Of a DNA stretch of 64,000 bases, positions 17,434-26,265 are shown piece by piece (positions within the stretch are counted from its first letter, which is position 1; each line of letters starts with the position of its first letter). Below the pieces are notes generated by a model. It did no database searches, was not told the origin of the DNA, and was given only the letters and a program-made list of their open reading frames with translations. The position numbers were made by a program, and so were the translations under genes. The DNA is from Pseudomonas sp. RIT-PI-r (GTDB lineage: Bacteria; Pseudomonadota; Gammaproteobacteria; Pseudomonadales; Pseudomonadaceae), in NCBI RefSeq assembly GCF_001297015.1, contig NZ_LIGE01000010.1, positions 1 through 64,000 on the forward strand, written 5' to 3'.

Positions 17434-17731
17434 CAAAGCCCCTCACCCTAGCCCTCTCCCAGAGGGAGAGGGGACTGACCGAGTCGTCTGGGTGATGTAC
17501 GCCGACCTGCGACTTCAGCGGTGAACTTGGTTTGGTCAAGCCTGGATGGTGGTGTTCTTTCGGGGGACTGACCGAGTTCTGGGTGATGTACGCCGACCTG
17601 CGACTTCAGCGGTGAACTTCGCTTGGCCAAGCCTGAGATCACGCTGATCTTTCAGGTCGATGTCACTCGCAAGATCACCACCGTCAGTTCCCTCTCCCTC
17701 CGGGAGAGGGCTAGGGTGAGGGCAGGCTTTT
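17434..17731. repeat. Large MITE-like inverted-repeat element with internal duplication
   Basis: Ends AAAGCCCCTCACCCTAGCCC and the near-mirror GAGGGCTAGGGTGAGGGCAG then GCTTT form terminal inverted repeats of about 26 bp. Inside, a segment including TGGGTGATGTACGCCGACCT and GCGACTTCAGCGGTGAACTT occurs twice in direct orientation (about 17489-17528 and 17580-17619). Short open frames inside are repeat-derived. It shares its ends with 1-476 and 4990-5187. Confidence 0.85.
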
Positions 17732-17803
17732 GTCCGCTCGGCCGCCAACCCCTGACTTGCCGCGCGGTAAAAGGTAAACTTTGCGCCCTTCGCAGGAGCA
17801 GCC

Positions 17804-18643
17804 ATGAATTATCGTCACGCCTTCCATGCCGGCAATCACGCCGATGTGTTCAAACACCTGACCTTGACCCGCCTCATCGCCCTGATGTCGCGCAAGGAGC
17901 AGCCGTTTGCCTATCTCGACACGCACGCCGGCATCGGTCTGTATGACTTGCAGGGCGATCAGGCCAATCGCACCGGCGAATATCTGGAAGGCATCGCGCG
18001 CTTGTGGGATCAGCCGGATCTGCCGGCGCTGACCGCCGACTACATGAAGGTGCTGCACGAGATGAACCCGGATGGCCAGTTGCGCTATTACCCGGGTTCG
18101 CCGGAGCTGGCGCGGCGTCTGACCCGGCCGCAGGATCGGGTGATGCTCAATGAGAAGCACCCGGAAGACGGCGTGCTGTTGAAAGACAACATGGCCGGTG
18201 ATCGTCGGGTCAAGGTGCATCTGGGTGAGGGCTGGCACGTGCCGCGGGCGATGTTGCCGGTGCAGGAGAAGCGTGCGGTGATGTTGATCGACCCGCCGTT
18301 CGAACAGCTCGATGAAATGCAGCGTTGCGCGGCGTCGTTGAAAGAGGCGATTGGTCGGATGCGTCAAACCGTGGCAGCGATCTGGTATCCGGTGAAGGAT
18401 CAGCGTGCGTTGCGGCGTTTCTATCAGGATCTGGCTGGCACCGGTGCGCCGAAACTGCTGCGCGTGGAACTGCTGGTGCATCCGCTGGATACGCCGAACA
18501 GCTTGAACGGTTCCGGGATGGCGATTGCCAATCCGCCGTGGGGGCTGGAGGAAGAATTGCGTGAGCTGCTGCCGTGGTTGTCCAAAAAATTGGGCCAGAC
18601 CCAGGGTGGGTGGCAGATGGATTGGTTGATTGCCGAGAGCTGA
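17804..18643 (+). CDS. rlmJ: 23S rRNA (adenine(2030)-N6)-methyltransferase RlmJ
   Basis: SAM-dependent m6A methylation of 23S rRNA A2030. 279 residues, the RlmJ length, starting with the diagnostic MNYRHAFHAGNHADVFKH. The SAM pocket motif YLDTHAGIGLYDL is at about 38-50, the catalytic IDPPFE motif follows mid-protein, and NPPWGLEEEL lies near the C-terminus. A GCAGGAG ribosome site sits just before ATG 17804. It stands alone between two repeat clusters. I recall PAO1 PA5019 in the same relative place beside msrA. Confidence 0.95.
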   Translation: MNYRHAFHAGNHADVFKHLTLTRLIALMSRKEQPFAYLDTHAGIGLYDLQGDQANRTGEYLEGIARLWDQPDLPALTADYMKVLHEMNPDGQLRYYPGSPELARRLTRPQDRVMLNEKHPEDGVLLKDNMAGDRRVKVHLGEGWHVPRAMLPVQEKRAVMLIDPPFEQLDEMQRCAASLKEAIGRMRQTVAAIWYPVKDQRALRRFYQDLAGTGAPKLLRVELLVHPLDTPNSLNGSGMAIANPPWGLEEELRELLPWLSKKLGQTQGGWQMDWLIAES

Positions 18644-18652
18644 TCAACGGCA

Positions 18653-18687
18653 AGATCAAAAGATCGCAGCCTGCGGCAGCTCCTACA
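18653..18687. repeat. Solo REP
   Basis: A single copy containing GATCGCAGCCTGCGGCAGCT with no mirrored partner, ten bp after the rlmJ stop. Confidence 0.8.
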
Positions 18688-18689
18688 GT

Positions 18690-18795
18690 GATCGTTCCCA
18701 TGCTCTGCGTGGGAACGCCTCAATGGGCGCTCTGCGTCCGCTTTGGGACGCAGAGCGTCCCGGGTTGCATTCCCACGCGGAGCGTGGGAACGATC
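18690..18795. repeat. Long nested inverted repeat
   Basis: The outer arm GATCGTTCCCATGCTCTGCG is mirrored, with two mismatches, by an arm ending GGGAACGATC at 18795. An inner perfect hairpin, GCTCTGCGTCC-GCTTT-GGGACGCAGAGC, is nested within. It is a different family from the REPINs and abuts the end of msrA. Confidence 0.85.
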
Positions 18796-18806
18796 AACCG
18801 GCGGAG

Positions 18807-19472
18807 TTAGTTACCCGCCAGGCTCGGTGGCATGCACACGCCGGTGCCGCCAATCCCGCAGTAGCCCTCAGGATTCTTCGCCAGATACTGCTGGTGATAC
18901 TTCTCAGCGAAGTACACGGTCGGCGCCTGTTCGATCTCGGTGCTGATTTCGCCCAGGCCTGCCTTCGACAGCTCAGCCTGATAGGTCGCCTTGCTCTTCA
19001 GCGCTGCGTCCAGATGCTCTGGCGAAGTTGCGTAGATCACCGAGCGATACTGCGTGCCGATGTCGTTGCCTTGGCGCATGCCCTGCGTCGGGTTGTGCAG
19101 TTCCCAGAACATCGCCAGCAGCTCTTCGTAGCTGACTTTGGCCTTGTCATACACCACCAATACCACTTCAGCGTGGCCGGTCAGGCCCGAGCATACTTCT
19201 TCGTAGGTCGGGTTCGGTGTGAAGCCGCCGGCATAACCGACGACCGTGCTGACCACGCCTTCACGCTGCCAGAAGCGCCGCTCGGCGCCCCAGAAGCAGC
19301 CCAGACCGAAGATCGCAAAATCGACGTCCTGAAAAAACGGGCCAAGCAACGGGGTTTCTTCGAAGACGAAGTGCTTTTCAGGCAGGGTCATCGCGGTTTC
19401 GCGGCCGGGCAGAGCTTGTTCTTTGGTCGGGAGCACGTTTTTGTTCACCAGAATTTCCGAGCGCAGAACCAT
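18807..19472 (-). CDS. msrA: Peptide methionine-S-sulfoxide reductase MsrA
   Basis: Repairs oxidised methionine (S-epimer) in proteins. 221 residues, the longer MsrA form with an N-terminal extension before the core. The catalytic motif [12 protein letters not shown] is intact, along with [19 protein letters not shown] and HAEVV; likely resolving cysteines are near the end ([11 protein letters not shown]). AGAGGAACGATC precedes the start. It is encoded in the same direction as the c-di-GMP gene farther right, as PA5018 and PA5017 are, from memory. Confidence 0.96.
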   Translation of the reverse strand: MVLRSEILVNKNVLPTKEQALPGRETAMTLPEKHFVFEETPLLGPFFQDVDFAIFGLGCFWGAERRFWQREGVVSTVVGYAGGFTPNPTYEEVCSGLTGHAEVVLVVYDKAKVSYEELLAMFWELHNPTQGMRQGNDIGTQYRSVIYATSPEHLDAALKSKATYQAELSKAGLGEISTEIEQAPTVYFAEKYHQQYLAKNPEGYCGIGGTGVCMPPSLAGN

Positions 19473-19553
19473 GATCGTTCCTCTCAGTCAGGTTGGATGT
19501 AAAAAGTCAGACCGCCAGTGTGCCCAATGATGCCCGACTTCGCACTATCCAAT

Positions 19554-19650
19554 GCAGGAGCTGCCGAAGGCTCGGGCCGCGATCGGACGATCTTTTGACC
19601 TTGTCTTTGAAAAACAGGATCAAAAGATCGCAGCCTGCGGCAGCTCCTAC
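19554..19650. repeat. REPIN with an interrupted left arm
   Basis: GCAGGAGCTGCCGAAGGCT at the left and GATCGCAGCCTGCGGCAGCT with CCTAC at the right. The left arm carries about 15 extra bases (CGGGCCGCGATCGGA) between GGCT and CGATCTTTT, so it is a decayed or rearranged copy. Confidence 0.8.
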
Positions 19651-19667
19651 ATGAGGGGTGGCGGGGG

Positions 19668-22364
19668 TTAGAGGCAGAGCGGGCCGCGCGGGTAGCGCTT
19701 GAGCGCCTGGATCAGTTCGCCGCCGGGGATCGGTCGGTCGAACAGGTAGCCCTGGCCGACGTCGCAACGGTGGCGGCGCAGGAACGCCAGTTGCTCGGCA
19801 GTCTCGATACCTTCGGCCACAACCTTGAGCTTGAGGTTGTGCGCCATGGCGATCACCGCTGAGGTGATTTCCATGTCGTCCTGGTTGTCGGGGATTTCGT
19901 GGATGAAGCTGCGATCGATCTTGATGATGTCGATCGGGAATTTCTTCAGATAGCTGAGCGACGAGTAACCGGTGCCGAAGTCGTCCATGGCCAGCGTCAG
20001 CCCGAGACGCTTGAGCTGATCGAGCTGCAAGTGGGTGTCTTCGGTGGCTTCCAGCAGCAGGCCTTCGGTCAGTTCCAGCTCGAGCAGGTGGGCCGGCAGC
20101 GCTTCTTCCTTGAGGATGTTGGCGATGGACGCCACCAGATCAGGGTCGGAGAACTGCTTCGGCGACAGGTTGATCGCCACTTGCAGATTGCCCATACCGG
20201 CGGCGGTGAGCGATTTGCTCATGCGACAGGCCTGACGCGCAATCCACTTGCCGATCGGAATGATCAGGCCGGTTTCTTCCGCCACGCTGATGAATTGATC
20301 CGGGCGAATCATCCCGCGCTCCGGGTGGTTCCAGCGCAACAGTGCTTCCATCCCCAGCAAACGACCGCTGCGCAGGCATAGCTTCGGCTGATAGAACACA
20401 TCCAGCTCATTCTGCGTCAGCGCGCGGCGCAGATTGTTCTCGACGAACAGTTTGTAGCTGGCCTCGGCGTTCAGCGCCTCGGTGAAGACTTGTACTTGAT
20501 GCTTGCCGTTGGCCTTGGCCTTGTGCAGCGCCAGACCGGCGTTACGCATCAGGGTTTGCGGATCACGACCGTGCAGCGGCGCGCAGGCCAGGCCCACGGA
20601 GCCGGTGACGCTGATCAACTGGTTGTCGACGAACATCGGCTTGTCGAGGGTCGCCAGCAACTGGTTGGCGATTTTCTGGCCAGTCGCAAGGTCGGTCTCG
20701 TCGAGTAGCACGGCAAATTCGTTACTGGCGAAACGTGCGAGGCTGCCACTCGGGCTCAGGCTGTTGCGCAGACGCCGGGCCAGACTGATCAGCAGCTTGT
20801 CGCCGGTCTGGTGGCCGAGGCTGTCGTTGATCCGCTTGAAGTTGTCGATGTCGACCAGCAACAGGCTGATCGGGGTATCGCTATCCCGGGCGAAGCGTTC
20901 GTCCAGGTTACGGATAAACGCCGGGCGGTTACCGAGGTTGGTCAGGTTGTCGGTGTACGCCAGACGCTCGATGCGCTGCTGCGCCAGTTTGGTCTGGGTG
21001 ATGTCTTCGTAGATGCCGATGTAGTGCGTCAGCTCACGGTTGTCGCCGTAGACCTTGGAGATCGACAACTGGCCCCAGTACGGTTCGAGGTTCTTCCGGC
21101 GGCTTTTGAATTCGCCCTGCCAACTGTTGCTCTTGGCCAGCGCGGAAGGCGCGTCGAATAGCAGCTCGCTGAGGTTTTCCAGGGCCGGTAGCTCGGACAG
21201 GCGCTGGCCGTGGACTTCTTCGGTGGTGTACTGGGTGATGGCGGTGAAGCTCGGGTTGACGTATTCGACCACGCCGTCGCAATTGACCAGCAAAAACGCG
21301 TTGGCGCTTTGCTCGACCGCCCGCTGGAACAGGTGCAGGGCGCTGGTGGCAGTGCGGCGGTTGTGGTTGTTGATGACTTGCGCGAACTGGTCGGCGAGCT
21401 CACCGGCAAAGGCGATTTCATCCGACTGCCAGGCACGGGTCATGCCTGTCTGCTCCAGACACAGCACGCCGACGACCTGGCCGTCGACACGGATGCTGGC
21501 ATCGAGCATTGCGTTGACGTCCCGCGGGCGCAGCGCCTCGGCCATCTCGCGGGTGCGCGGGTCACGCATGGCATTGTGTGCGTCGATGGCGCGGCTGCTG
21601 TGCAACGCTTCCATGTAGTCAGGGAAGGTACTGACGTCGATCACGTCCGGCAGGATGTATTCCTGCGTCGTGCGGTGATACGCGGAGATCGGTACCAGTT
21701 GCTGGCCTTCGAGGTTCCACAGGCTGGCGCAGTCGATTTCATAGATATCGCAGGCGCATCGGGTAATCAGTTCGGCGGCTTCCTGCAACGAGTTGTGCGT
21801 GCTGTAGCGCTGACGCGCGAGCAACAGAATCAAGTCCTGTTGGGCACGTACGCGTTCGAGGTGTTGCAGTTGTTCCTGCTGGGCGCGCTGGTTCAGTTCG
21901 AGGGCGATTTGCAGGCGCGAGTTCTGGGTTTCCAGATCGACCGAAGGCTGTAGCGGCTCTTCGGCGAACACTTCATCGACCGCTAGCAGGTAGCCGCGCA
22001 ACAGATGACGGTTGTGTTGTTTGTAGGCTTCGCCAAGTTCGAGGATGCTTAGCGCCCCGGCCGCAGTGTGCAGGGTATAGCGCACCAGATAATGTGGGCT
22101 GGCGGCCAGTTGTTGCTGGATCGCGTCATGCAGTTGATAGCGCGCTTCGGGCTCCATCAGGCTGGCGTAGGGTGAACCGACCAGAGCGCACAGCTCGACA
22201 GCCGGTTGACCGAATTGGCGTTCGCAGTTGGGATCGAGGAACAACATTGCCCAACTGGCTTCATTCAAGCGCTCGAAACGCAGCATGCCGAGCCGCGAGG
22301 GCACAGGCAACTGCGTCACTACCTCGGCCGCCATACGGCTGGCAGCATCGGGTTGGCTCTTCAT
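19668..22364 (-). CDS. dipA: DipA-type cyclic-di-GMP phosphodiesterase (PAS-GAF-PAS-GGDEF-EAL)
   Basis: 898 residues. Order: PAS-like region about 25-130, GAF about 180-335, PAS about 345-460, GGDEF about 465-630, EAL about 640-890. The GGDEF signature is ASNEF (546-550), so cyclase activity is unlikely. The EAL site looks complete: EALLRW (673-678), NLSPKQF, LELTEG, DDFGTGYSSL, IKIDRSF, AEGIET and GQGYLF. Size, ASNEF and the msrA/aceF neighbours match P. aeruginosa DipA (PA5017), a phosphodiesterase controlling biofilm dispersal. A c-di-GMP hydrolase role is inferred from that. No strong ribosome site is visible, and the start could be a few codons away. Confidence 0.93.
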   Translation of the reverse strand: MKSQPDAASRMAAEVVTQLPVPSRLGMLRFERLNEASWAMLFLDPNCERQFGQPAVELCALVGSPYASLMEPEARYQLHDAIQQQLAASPHYLVRYTLHTAAGALSILELGEAYKQHNRHLLRGYLLAVDEVFAEEPLQPSVDLETQNSRLQIALELNQRAQQEQLQHLERVRAQQDLILLLARQRYSTHNSLQEAAELITRCACDIYEIDCASLWNLEGQQLVPISAYHRTTQEYILPDVIDVSTFPDYMEALHSSRAIDAHNAMRDPRTREMAEALRPRDVNAMLDASIRVDGQVVGVLCLEQTGMTRAWQSDEIAFAGELADQFAQVINNHNRRTATSALHLFQRAVEQSANAFLLVNCDGVVEYVNPSFTAITQYTTEEVHGQRLSELPALENLSELLFDAPSALAKSNSWQGEFKSRRKNLEPYWGQLSISKVYGDNRELTHYIGIYEDITQTKLAQQRIERLAYTDNLTNLGNRPAFIRNLDERFARDSDTPISLLLVDIDNFKRINDSLGHQTGDKLLISLARRLRNSLSPSGSLARFASNEFAVLLDETDLATGQKIANQLLATLDKPMFVDNQLISVTGSVGLACAPLHGRDPQTLMRNAGLALHKAKANGKHQVQVFTEALNAEASYKLFVENNLRRALTQNELDVFYQPKLCLRSGRLLGMEALLRWNHPERGMIRPDQFISVAEETGLIIPIGKWIARQACRMSKSLTAAGMGNLQVAINLSPKQFSDPDLVASIANILKEEALPAHLLELELTEGLLLEATEDTHLQLDQLKRLGLTLAMDDFGTGYSSLSYLKKFPIDIIKIDRSFIHEIPDNQDDMEITSAVIAMAHNLKLKVVAEGIETAEQLAFLRRHRCDVGQGYLFDRPIPGGELIQALKRYPRGPLCL

Positions 22365-22527
22365 GAAGGGAACTCGCTTGAAATATGCTGAACGCGGGGG
22401 CTCTCGCCCTCTTTAACGTTGCCTGCGGCAAGGTTGCATCATTGCGGCACTGACTGACAAGAGAGATGAAGGCCAAGTGCTATAAGAATGTGTCGGCTGC
22501 GTTGATCATTTCTCCAGCATGGGGGTG

Positions 22528-22611
22528 AAAAGATCCAAACTTCGCAGCCTGCGGCAGCCCCCTGCAGGGCAATGCGAGCAATGCAGGAGGTGCCGAAGGC
22601 TGCGATCTTTA
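22528..22611. repeat. REPIN, diverged
   Basis: AAAGATCC...TTCGCAGCCTGCGGCAGCCC at the left, GCAGGAGGTGCCGAAGGCTG then CGATCTTT at the right. It lies just past the 3' end of the PhoD-like gene. Confidence 0.82.
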
Positions 22612-22615
22612 TCGC

Positions 22616-24013
22616 TTAGCGCAGTTTTACGGTGACCGACTGAAGTGGCTTGCCATCGCGATCATGGTAATTGATCAAAATATGATCACTCTCGACCAGC
22701 ATATGAGCGAAGTTGTCCTGGCTGATGACTTCACTGGTCAATTCATGCACATAGTCACCCGCCGCCGTGCGCGCAAGGGGCTGATCGAGGACAAACGTTG
22801 ACGCCTTGGCATACGGCAGCAGCTTGCTGTTGCACAGCGGCGAAGACACCACGGTGTGGATTTCGAAATCGGCATCCTCGCGATGGCGCAGGCGCGCAGT
22901 CAGCGAGCCGTGCACATCGCCGGAAACGATCACTACATTGTTTATCTTGTGCGTGCGCACGGTTTCCAGCAGCCGCAGTCGCTGCTCGGCAAAGCCTTGC
23001 CAGGCATCGTCGCCATTCGCTTGGCGATCCGGGAAGAACATCACGCTGGTGACGACAAACTTGACCCGCGCCTTGCTGTTGATCAGCCATTGGCATAAGG
23101 CATGTTCCTGAGCTTCATCGAAGATGCGGCGCTCAGCGCTCGACAGATCGCGTCGGCTGCGAGTGTCGGTGACAAACCATTCGATATCGGCATCGCTGAA
23201 TTGATACCAGTAATGCTTGAGTGAAGCATGATCAAGTTGTCCGTTAGTTGTCAGTGCATAAGCCGGACTATGGCTGGCCTGGTATAGCTCGTATGCCGCC
23301 ATGGCGTTGCGATATAACTCTTCATCTGAAGTTTCGGCATTCGCCGGCCAGTTATCTTCGATTTCATGATCATCAAGTATCATGTAAGTCGATGTACCCG
23401 ACATCAGTCGTTTTATGCCCGGCTGTGAAAAGGCTGCGCGGTATTTGATGAGGATGTCTTTATAACTTCGATCGGGGGCGATGCGGTTCAGGTCATCGAC
23501 ATAAATCTGGTCGCCGGTCATGACGGTAGCGCTGATTGGCGGTTGCTGGCCTTCGATCAACTGGTTGATCGACGTAAAGATCCGGTCCCCCAGTAATGGC
23601 AGTACCGGCACGCCTGCCGTCAGGCGCAGATAGCGGCAGGAGCCGAGAATATAAGCGTGTGGCCGCAAGGGCTGGCTGCTGCGGGTACGCAAGCGATAAA
23701 TCTCCCGCGGCCATTGCAGTGGCAATTCTGCGACGCTGTCCACGGTGTGGACCGGGCTCATCGGGCTGAACCAGCCGGTTTGAAATTCATACTCGGTATC
23801 CTCCAGCAAGTCCTGCAGGATGAATACTTCACACATGTCGCGTAGTTCGCCAAGTCTGCTGAACAGGGTGTTTGACCATGCTTGTGAGTTGCTCGGCCGA
23901 TAACGCAGTCCGGCAAATACTTGTAGATTCTTTTGATATTCACCACGGACGAATATGCGTGCGTGGTTAGTTGTGCTGTGGCCAATAATGGGGCCGATCG
24001 TAGGTTTTAACAT
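22616..24013 (-). CDS. Alkaline phosphatase D (PhoD)-like metallophosphoesterase
   Basis: Metal-dependent phosphoesterase fold. About 465 residues from MLKPTIGPIIGHST; in-frame starts at 24049 and 24025 are possible and none has a convincing ribosome site. Metal-site motifs of the PhoD-like family are present: LGSCRY, MTGDQIYVDD, ILDDHEIEDNWP and VIVSGDVHGSL. The N-terminal beta domain has HARIFVRGEY. No Sec or Tat signal is seen, unlike classical secreted PhoD, so it is predicted cytoplasmic. The substrate is unknown. It stands alone between the dipA leader and the aceF terminator. Confidence 0.85.
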   Translation of the reverse strand: MLKPTIGPIIGHSTTNHARIFVRGEYQKNLQVFAGLRYRPSNSQAWSNTLFSRLGELRDMCEVFILQDLLEDTEYEFQTGWFSPMSPVHTVDSVAELPLQWPREIYRLRTRSSQPLRPHAYILGSCRYLRLTAGVPVLPLLGDRIFTSINQLIEGQQPPISATVMTGDQIYVDDLNRIAPDRSYKDILIKYRAAFSQPGIKRLMSGTSTYMILDDHEIEDNWPANAETSDEELYRNAMAAYELYQASHSPAYALTTNGQLDHASLKHYWYQFSDADIEWFVTDTRSRRDLSSAERRIFDEAQEHALCQWLINSKARVKFVVTSVMFFPDRQANGDDAWQGFAEQRLRLLETVRTHKINNVVIVSGDVHGSLTARLRHREDADFEIHTVVSSPLCNSKLLPYAKASTFVLDQPLARTAAGDYVHELTSEVISQDNFAHMLVESDHILINYHDRDGKPLQSVTVKLR

Positions 24014-24192
24014 ATTCGAGTCCATTCGAATGAGTGAAGGAAAGCGCATGCGCTGCGCAAAAGTTGATGCCCTGACTTTGTTGTCGCAAGACTAGTTGCC
24101 GACAGAATAAAAATATCGGTGTGAAGTGGATTCAGGTCGTAGCCGATCTCAACGGGCTTTGTAGGAAAAGTACCAGTTGATAAAACTCAGGC

Positions 24193-24220
24193 AAAAAAAG
24201 CCCCGCCAAATTGACGGGGT
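24193..24220 (-). terminator. Rho-independent terminator of aceEF
   Basis: Read on the minus strand: CCCCGTCAATTTGGCGGGG followed by CTTTTTTTG. It lies about 73 bp past the aceF stop. The stretch 24014-24192 holds no gene I can support. Confidence 0.88.
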
Positions 24221-24292
24221 TGAGGTGCGAGCGTGTGGCGCTCGAAAACGTGAAACACAAGCGGCCCGCCGTTACTGGAGGGCCGCCTGGGA

Positions 24293-26254
24293 TTACAGCA
24301 GGATGGTGCGGATGTCCGCCAGCAGGCTGCCCAGACGCTGGGTGAAGCGTGCGGCAGCGGCGCCGTTGATCACACGGTGATCGTAGGACAACGACAGCGG
24401 CAGCATCAGTTTCGGCTGGAAGGCTTTGCCGTCCCAGACTGGCTGGATGGTTGCCTTGGAAACACCGAGGATCGCCACTTCCGGCGCGTTGACGATCGGC
24501 GTGAAGCCGGTGCCGCCAATGTGGCCGAGGCTGGAAATGGTGAAGCAGGCGCCCTGCATGTCGTCAGCAGTGAGCTTCTTGTCGCGGGCTTTGGCGGCCA
24601 GCGCAGCGGCTTCGGCTGCCAGTTGCAGCAGGCTCTTCTGGTCGACGTTCTTGATGACCGGTACCAGCAGGCCATCCGGGGTGTCGACGGCGAAGCCGAT
24701 GTTGACGTATTTCTTGCGGATGATCGCTTTGCCGCTTGGCGCCAGCGAACTGTTGAAGTCCGGCAGTTCCTTGAGCATGTGCGCGCACGACTTGAGCAGC
24801 AGCGGCAGGATGGTCAGCTTGACGCCAGCCTTCTCTGCAACAGCTTTCTGCGCAACGCGGAAGGCTTCCAGCTCGGTGATATCAGCCGAATCGAACTGAG
24901 TCACGTGCGGGATGTTCAGCCAGCTGCGGTGCAGGCTGGACGCGCCGATCTGCATCAGGCGAGTCATCGGCACTTCTTCGATTTCGCCGAAACGGCTGAA
25001 ATCGACGACCGGAATCGGCGGGGTGCCCGCGCCTCCGGATGCGCCCGCAGCAGCGGCCGGTGCTTCCTTGGCCTTCTGCATCATCGCTTTGACGTAAACC
25101 TGCACGTCTTCTTTCAAGATACGACCGTGCGGGCCGCTGGCACCGACAGCGTTCAGCTCGACGCCGAACTCGCGGGCCAGTTGACGCACGGCAGGGCCGG
25201 CGTGAACTTTCGCACCCGGCTTGGCCGGTGCGGCGGCTGGAGCGGCAGCAGGTGCAGCGGCAGCCGGAGCAGCAGGTGCCGGAGTGCTCGGAGCAGCGGC
25301 GGCGGCAGCTGGCGCCGGGGCAGCAGCAGGGGCTGCGCCTTTGACTTTCAGCTTCAGAATCAGGTCGCCGGTACCGACTTCGTCATCCAGCTTGATGGAA
25401 ACGCTTTCCACCACGCCAGCGGCAGGCGATGGAATTTCCATGCTCGCCTTGTCGGATTCCAGAGTGATCAGCGACTGGTCGGCTTCAACGCTGTCGCCAG
25501 CCTTGACCAACACTTCGATGATCTTGGCTTTGCCCGACGAACCGATGTCCGGAACGTGGATGTCCTGAACGCTGTCAGCAACCGGAGCTGCTGGCGCGGC
25601 CGCCGGAGCAGGCGCTGCGGCAGCGGCCGGAGCGGCGGCCGGAGCCGGGGCGGCAGCAGCAGGGGGGGCGGCGCCCGCCACTTCCAGATCCAGAATCAGG
25701 TCGCCAGTGCCGACTTCGTCGTTGAGCTTGACGCTGATGGCCTTGACCACGCCAGCGGCAGGCGACGGGATTTCCATGCTCGCCTTGTCGGATTCCAGAG
25801 GGATCAACGATTGGTCAGCCTCGACGGTATCGCCGACCTTGACCTGGATTTCGATGATCTGTGCCTTGCCCGACGAACCGATGTCCGGCACGTGCACTTG
25901 CTGAACCGATGCGGCAGCAGGGGCGGCGGCGGCGGGTGCAGCGGCAGCAGGCGCGGCAGCCGGTTTGGCCTCCGCTTTTGCAGCCGGAGCAGCAGCCGGA
26001 GCAGGGGCCGCTTCAGCGGCGCCCTCGACTTCCAGCTCAAGCAGTTCGTCGCCTTCTTTCAGACGGTCGCCCAGCTTCACTTTCAGGCTCTTGATGACGC
26101 CGGCTTTCGGGGCCGGCACTTCCATGCTGGCCTTGTCCGATTCCAGGGTCAGGATGCTCTGGTCGGCTTCGATACGGTCGCCGACCTTCACAAACAGTTC
26201 AATTACTTCACCTTCACCGCTGCCGATGTCAGGTACGCGAATGAGTTCGCTCAC
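24293..26254 (-). CDS. aceF: Pyruvate dehydrogenase E2 (dihydrolipoyllysine acetyltransferase)
   Basis: E2 core of the pyruvate dehydrogenase complex: carries acetyl on lipoyl arms and transfers it to CoA. 653 residues. Three lipoyl domains (about 2-75, 119-192, 232-306) each have the DKAS lipoyl-lysine motif (K41, K157, K269), joined by long Ala/Pro linkers. An E3/E1-binding domain follows (about 350-390, VRQLAREFGVELNAVGASGP), then the catalytic domain with DHRVINGAAAARF (H626, N630). The start is GTG, with GGAGA upstream; only 11 bp separate it from the aceE stop. Asn where E. coli has Asp is, from memory, also seen in Azotobacter E2p. Confidence 0.97.
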   Translation of the reverse strand: MSELIRVPDIGSGEGEVIELFVKVGDRIEADQSILTLESDKASMEVPAPKAGVIKSLKVKLGDRLKEGDELLELEVEGAAEAAPAPAAAPAAKAEAKPAAAPAAAAPAAAAPAAASVQQVHVPDIGSSGKAQIIEIQVKVGDTVEADQSLIPLESDKASMEIPSPAAGVVKAISVKLNDEVGTGDLILDLEVAGAAPPAAAAPAPAAAPAAAAAPAPAAAPAAPVADSVQDIHVPDIGSSGKAKIIEVLVKAGDSVEADQSLITLESDKASMEIPSPAAGVVESVSIKLDDEVGTGDLILKLKVKGAAPAAAPAPAAAAAAPSTPAPAAPAAAAPAAAPAAAPAKPGAKVHAGPAVRQLAREFGVELNAVGASGPHGRILKEDVQVYVKAMMQKAKEAPAAAAGASGGAGTPPIPVVDFSRFGEIEEVPMTRLMQIGASSLHRSWLNIPHVTQFDSADITELEAFRVAQKAVAEKAGVKLTILPLLLKSCAHMLKELPDFNSSLAPSGKAIIRKKYVNIGFAVDTPDGLLVPVIKNVDQKSLLQLAAEAAALAAKARDKKLTADDMQGACFTISSLGHIGGTGFTPIVNAPEVAILGVSKATIQPVWDGKAFQPKLMLPLSLSYDHRVINGAAAARFTQRLGSLLADIRTILL

Positions 26255-26265
26255 AAAATGTCTCC

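Noticed and set aside
17309..17805. Several short minus-strand frames with SPLSLWERARVRG-like peptides
   Set aside because: These are translations of the CCCTCACCC...GGGTGAGGG repeat ends and recur wherever that repeat occurs.
24293..26254. Asn in AceF HRVING as a disabling mutation
   Set aside because: Asn at this position is, from memory, normal in Azotobacter/Pseudomonas E2p, so it is probably not a defect.
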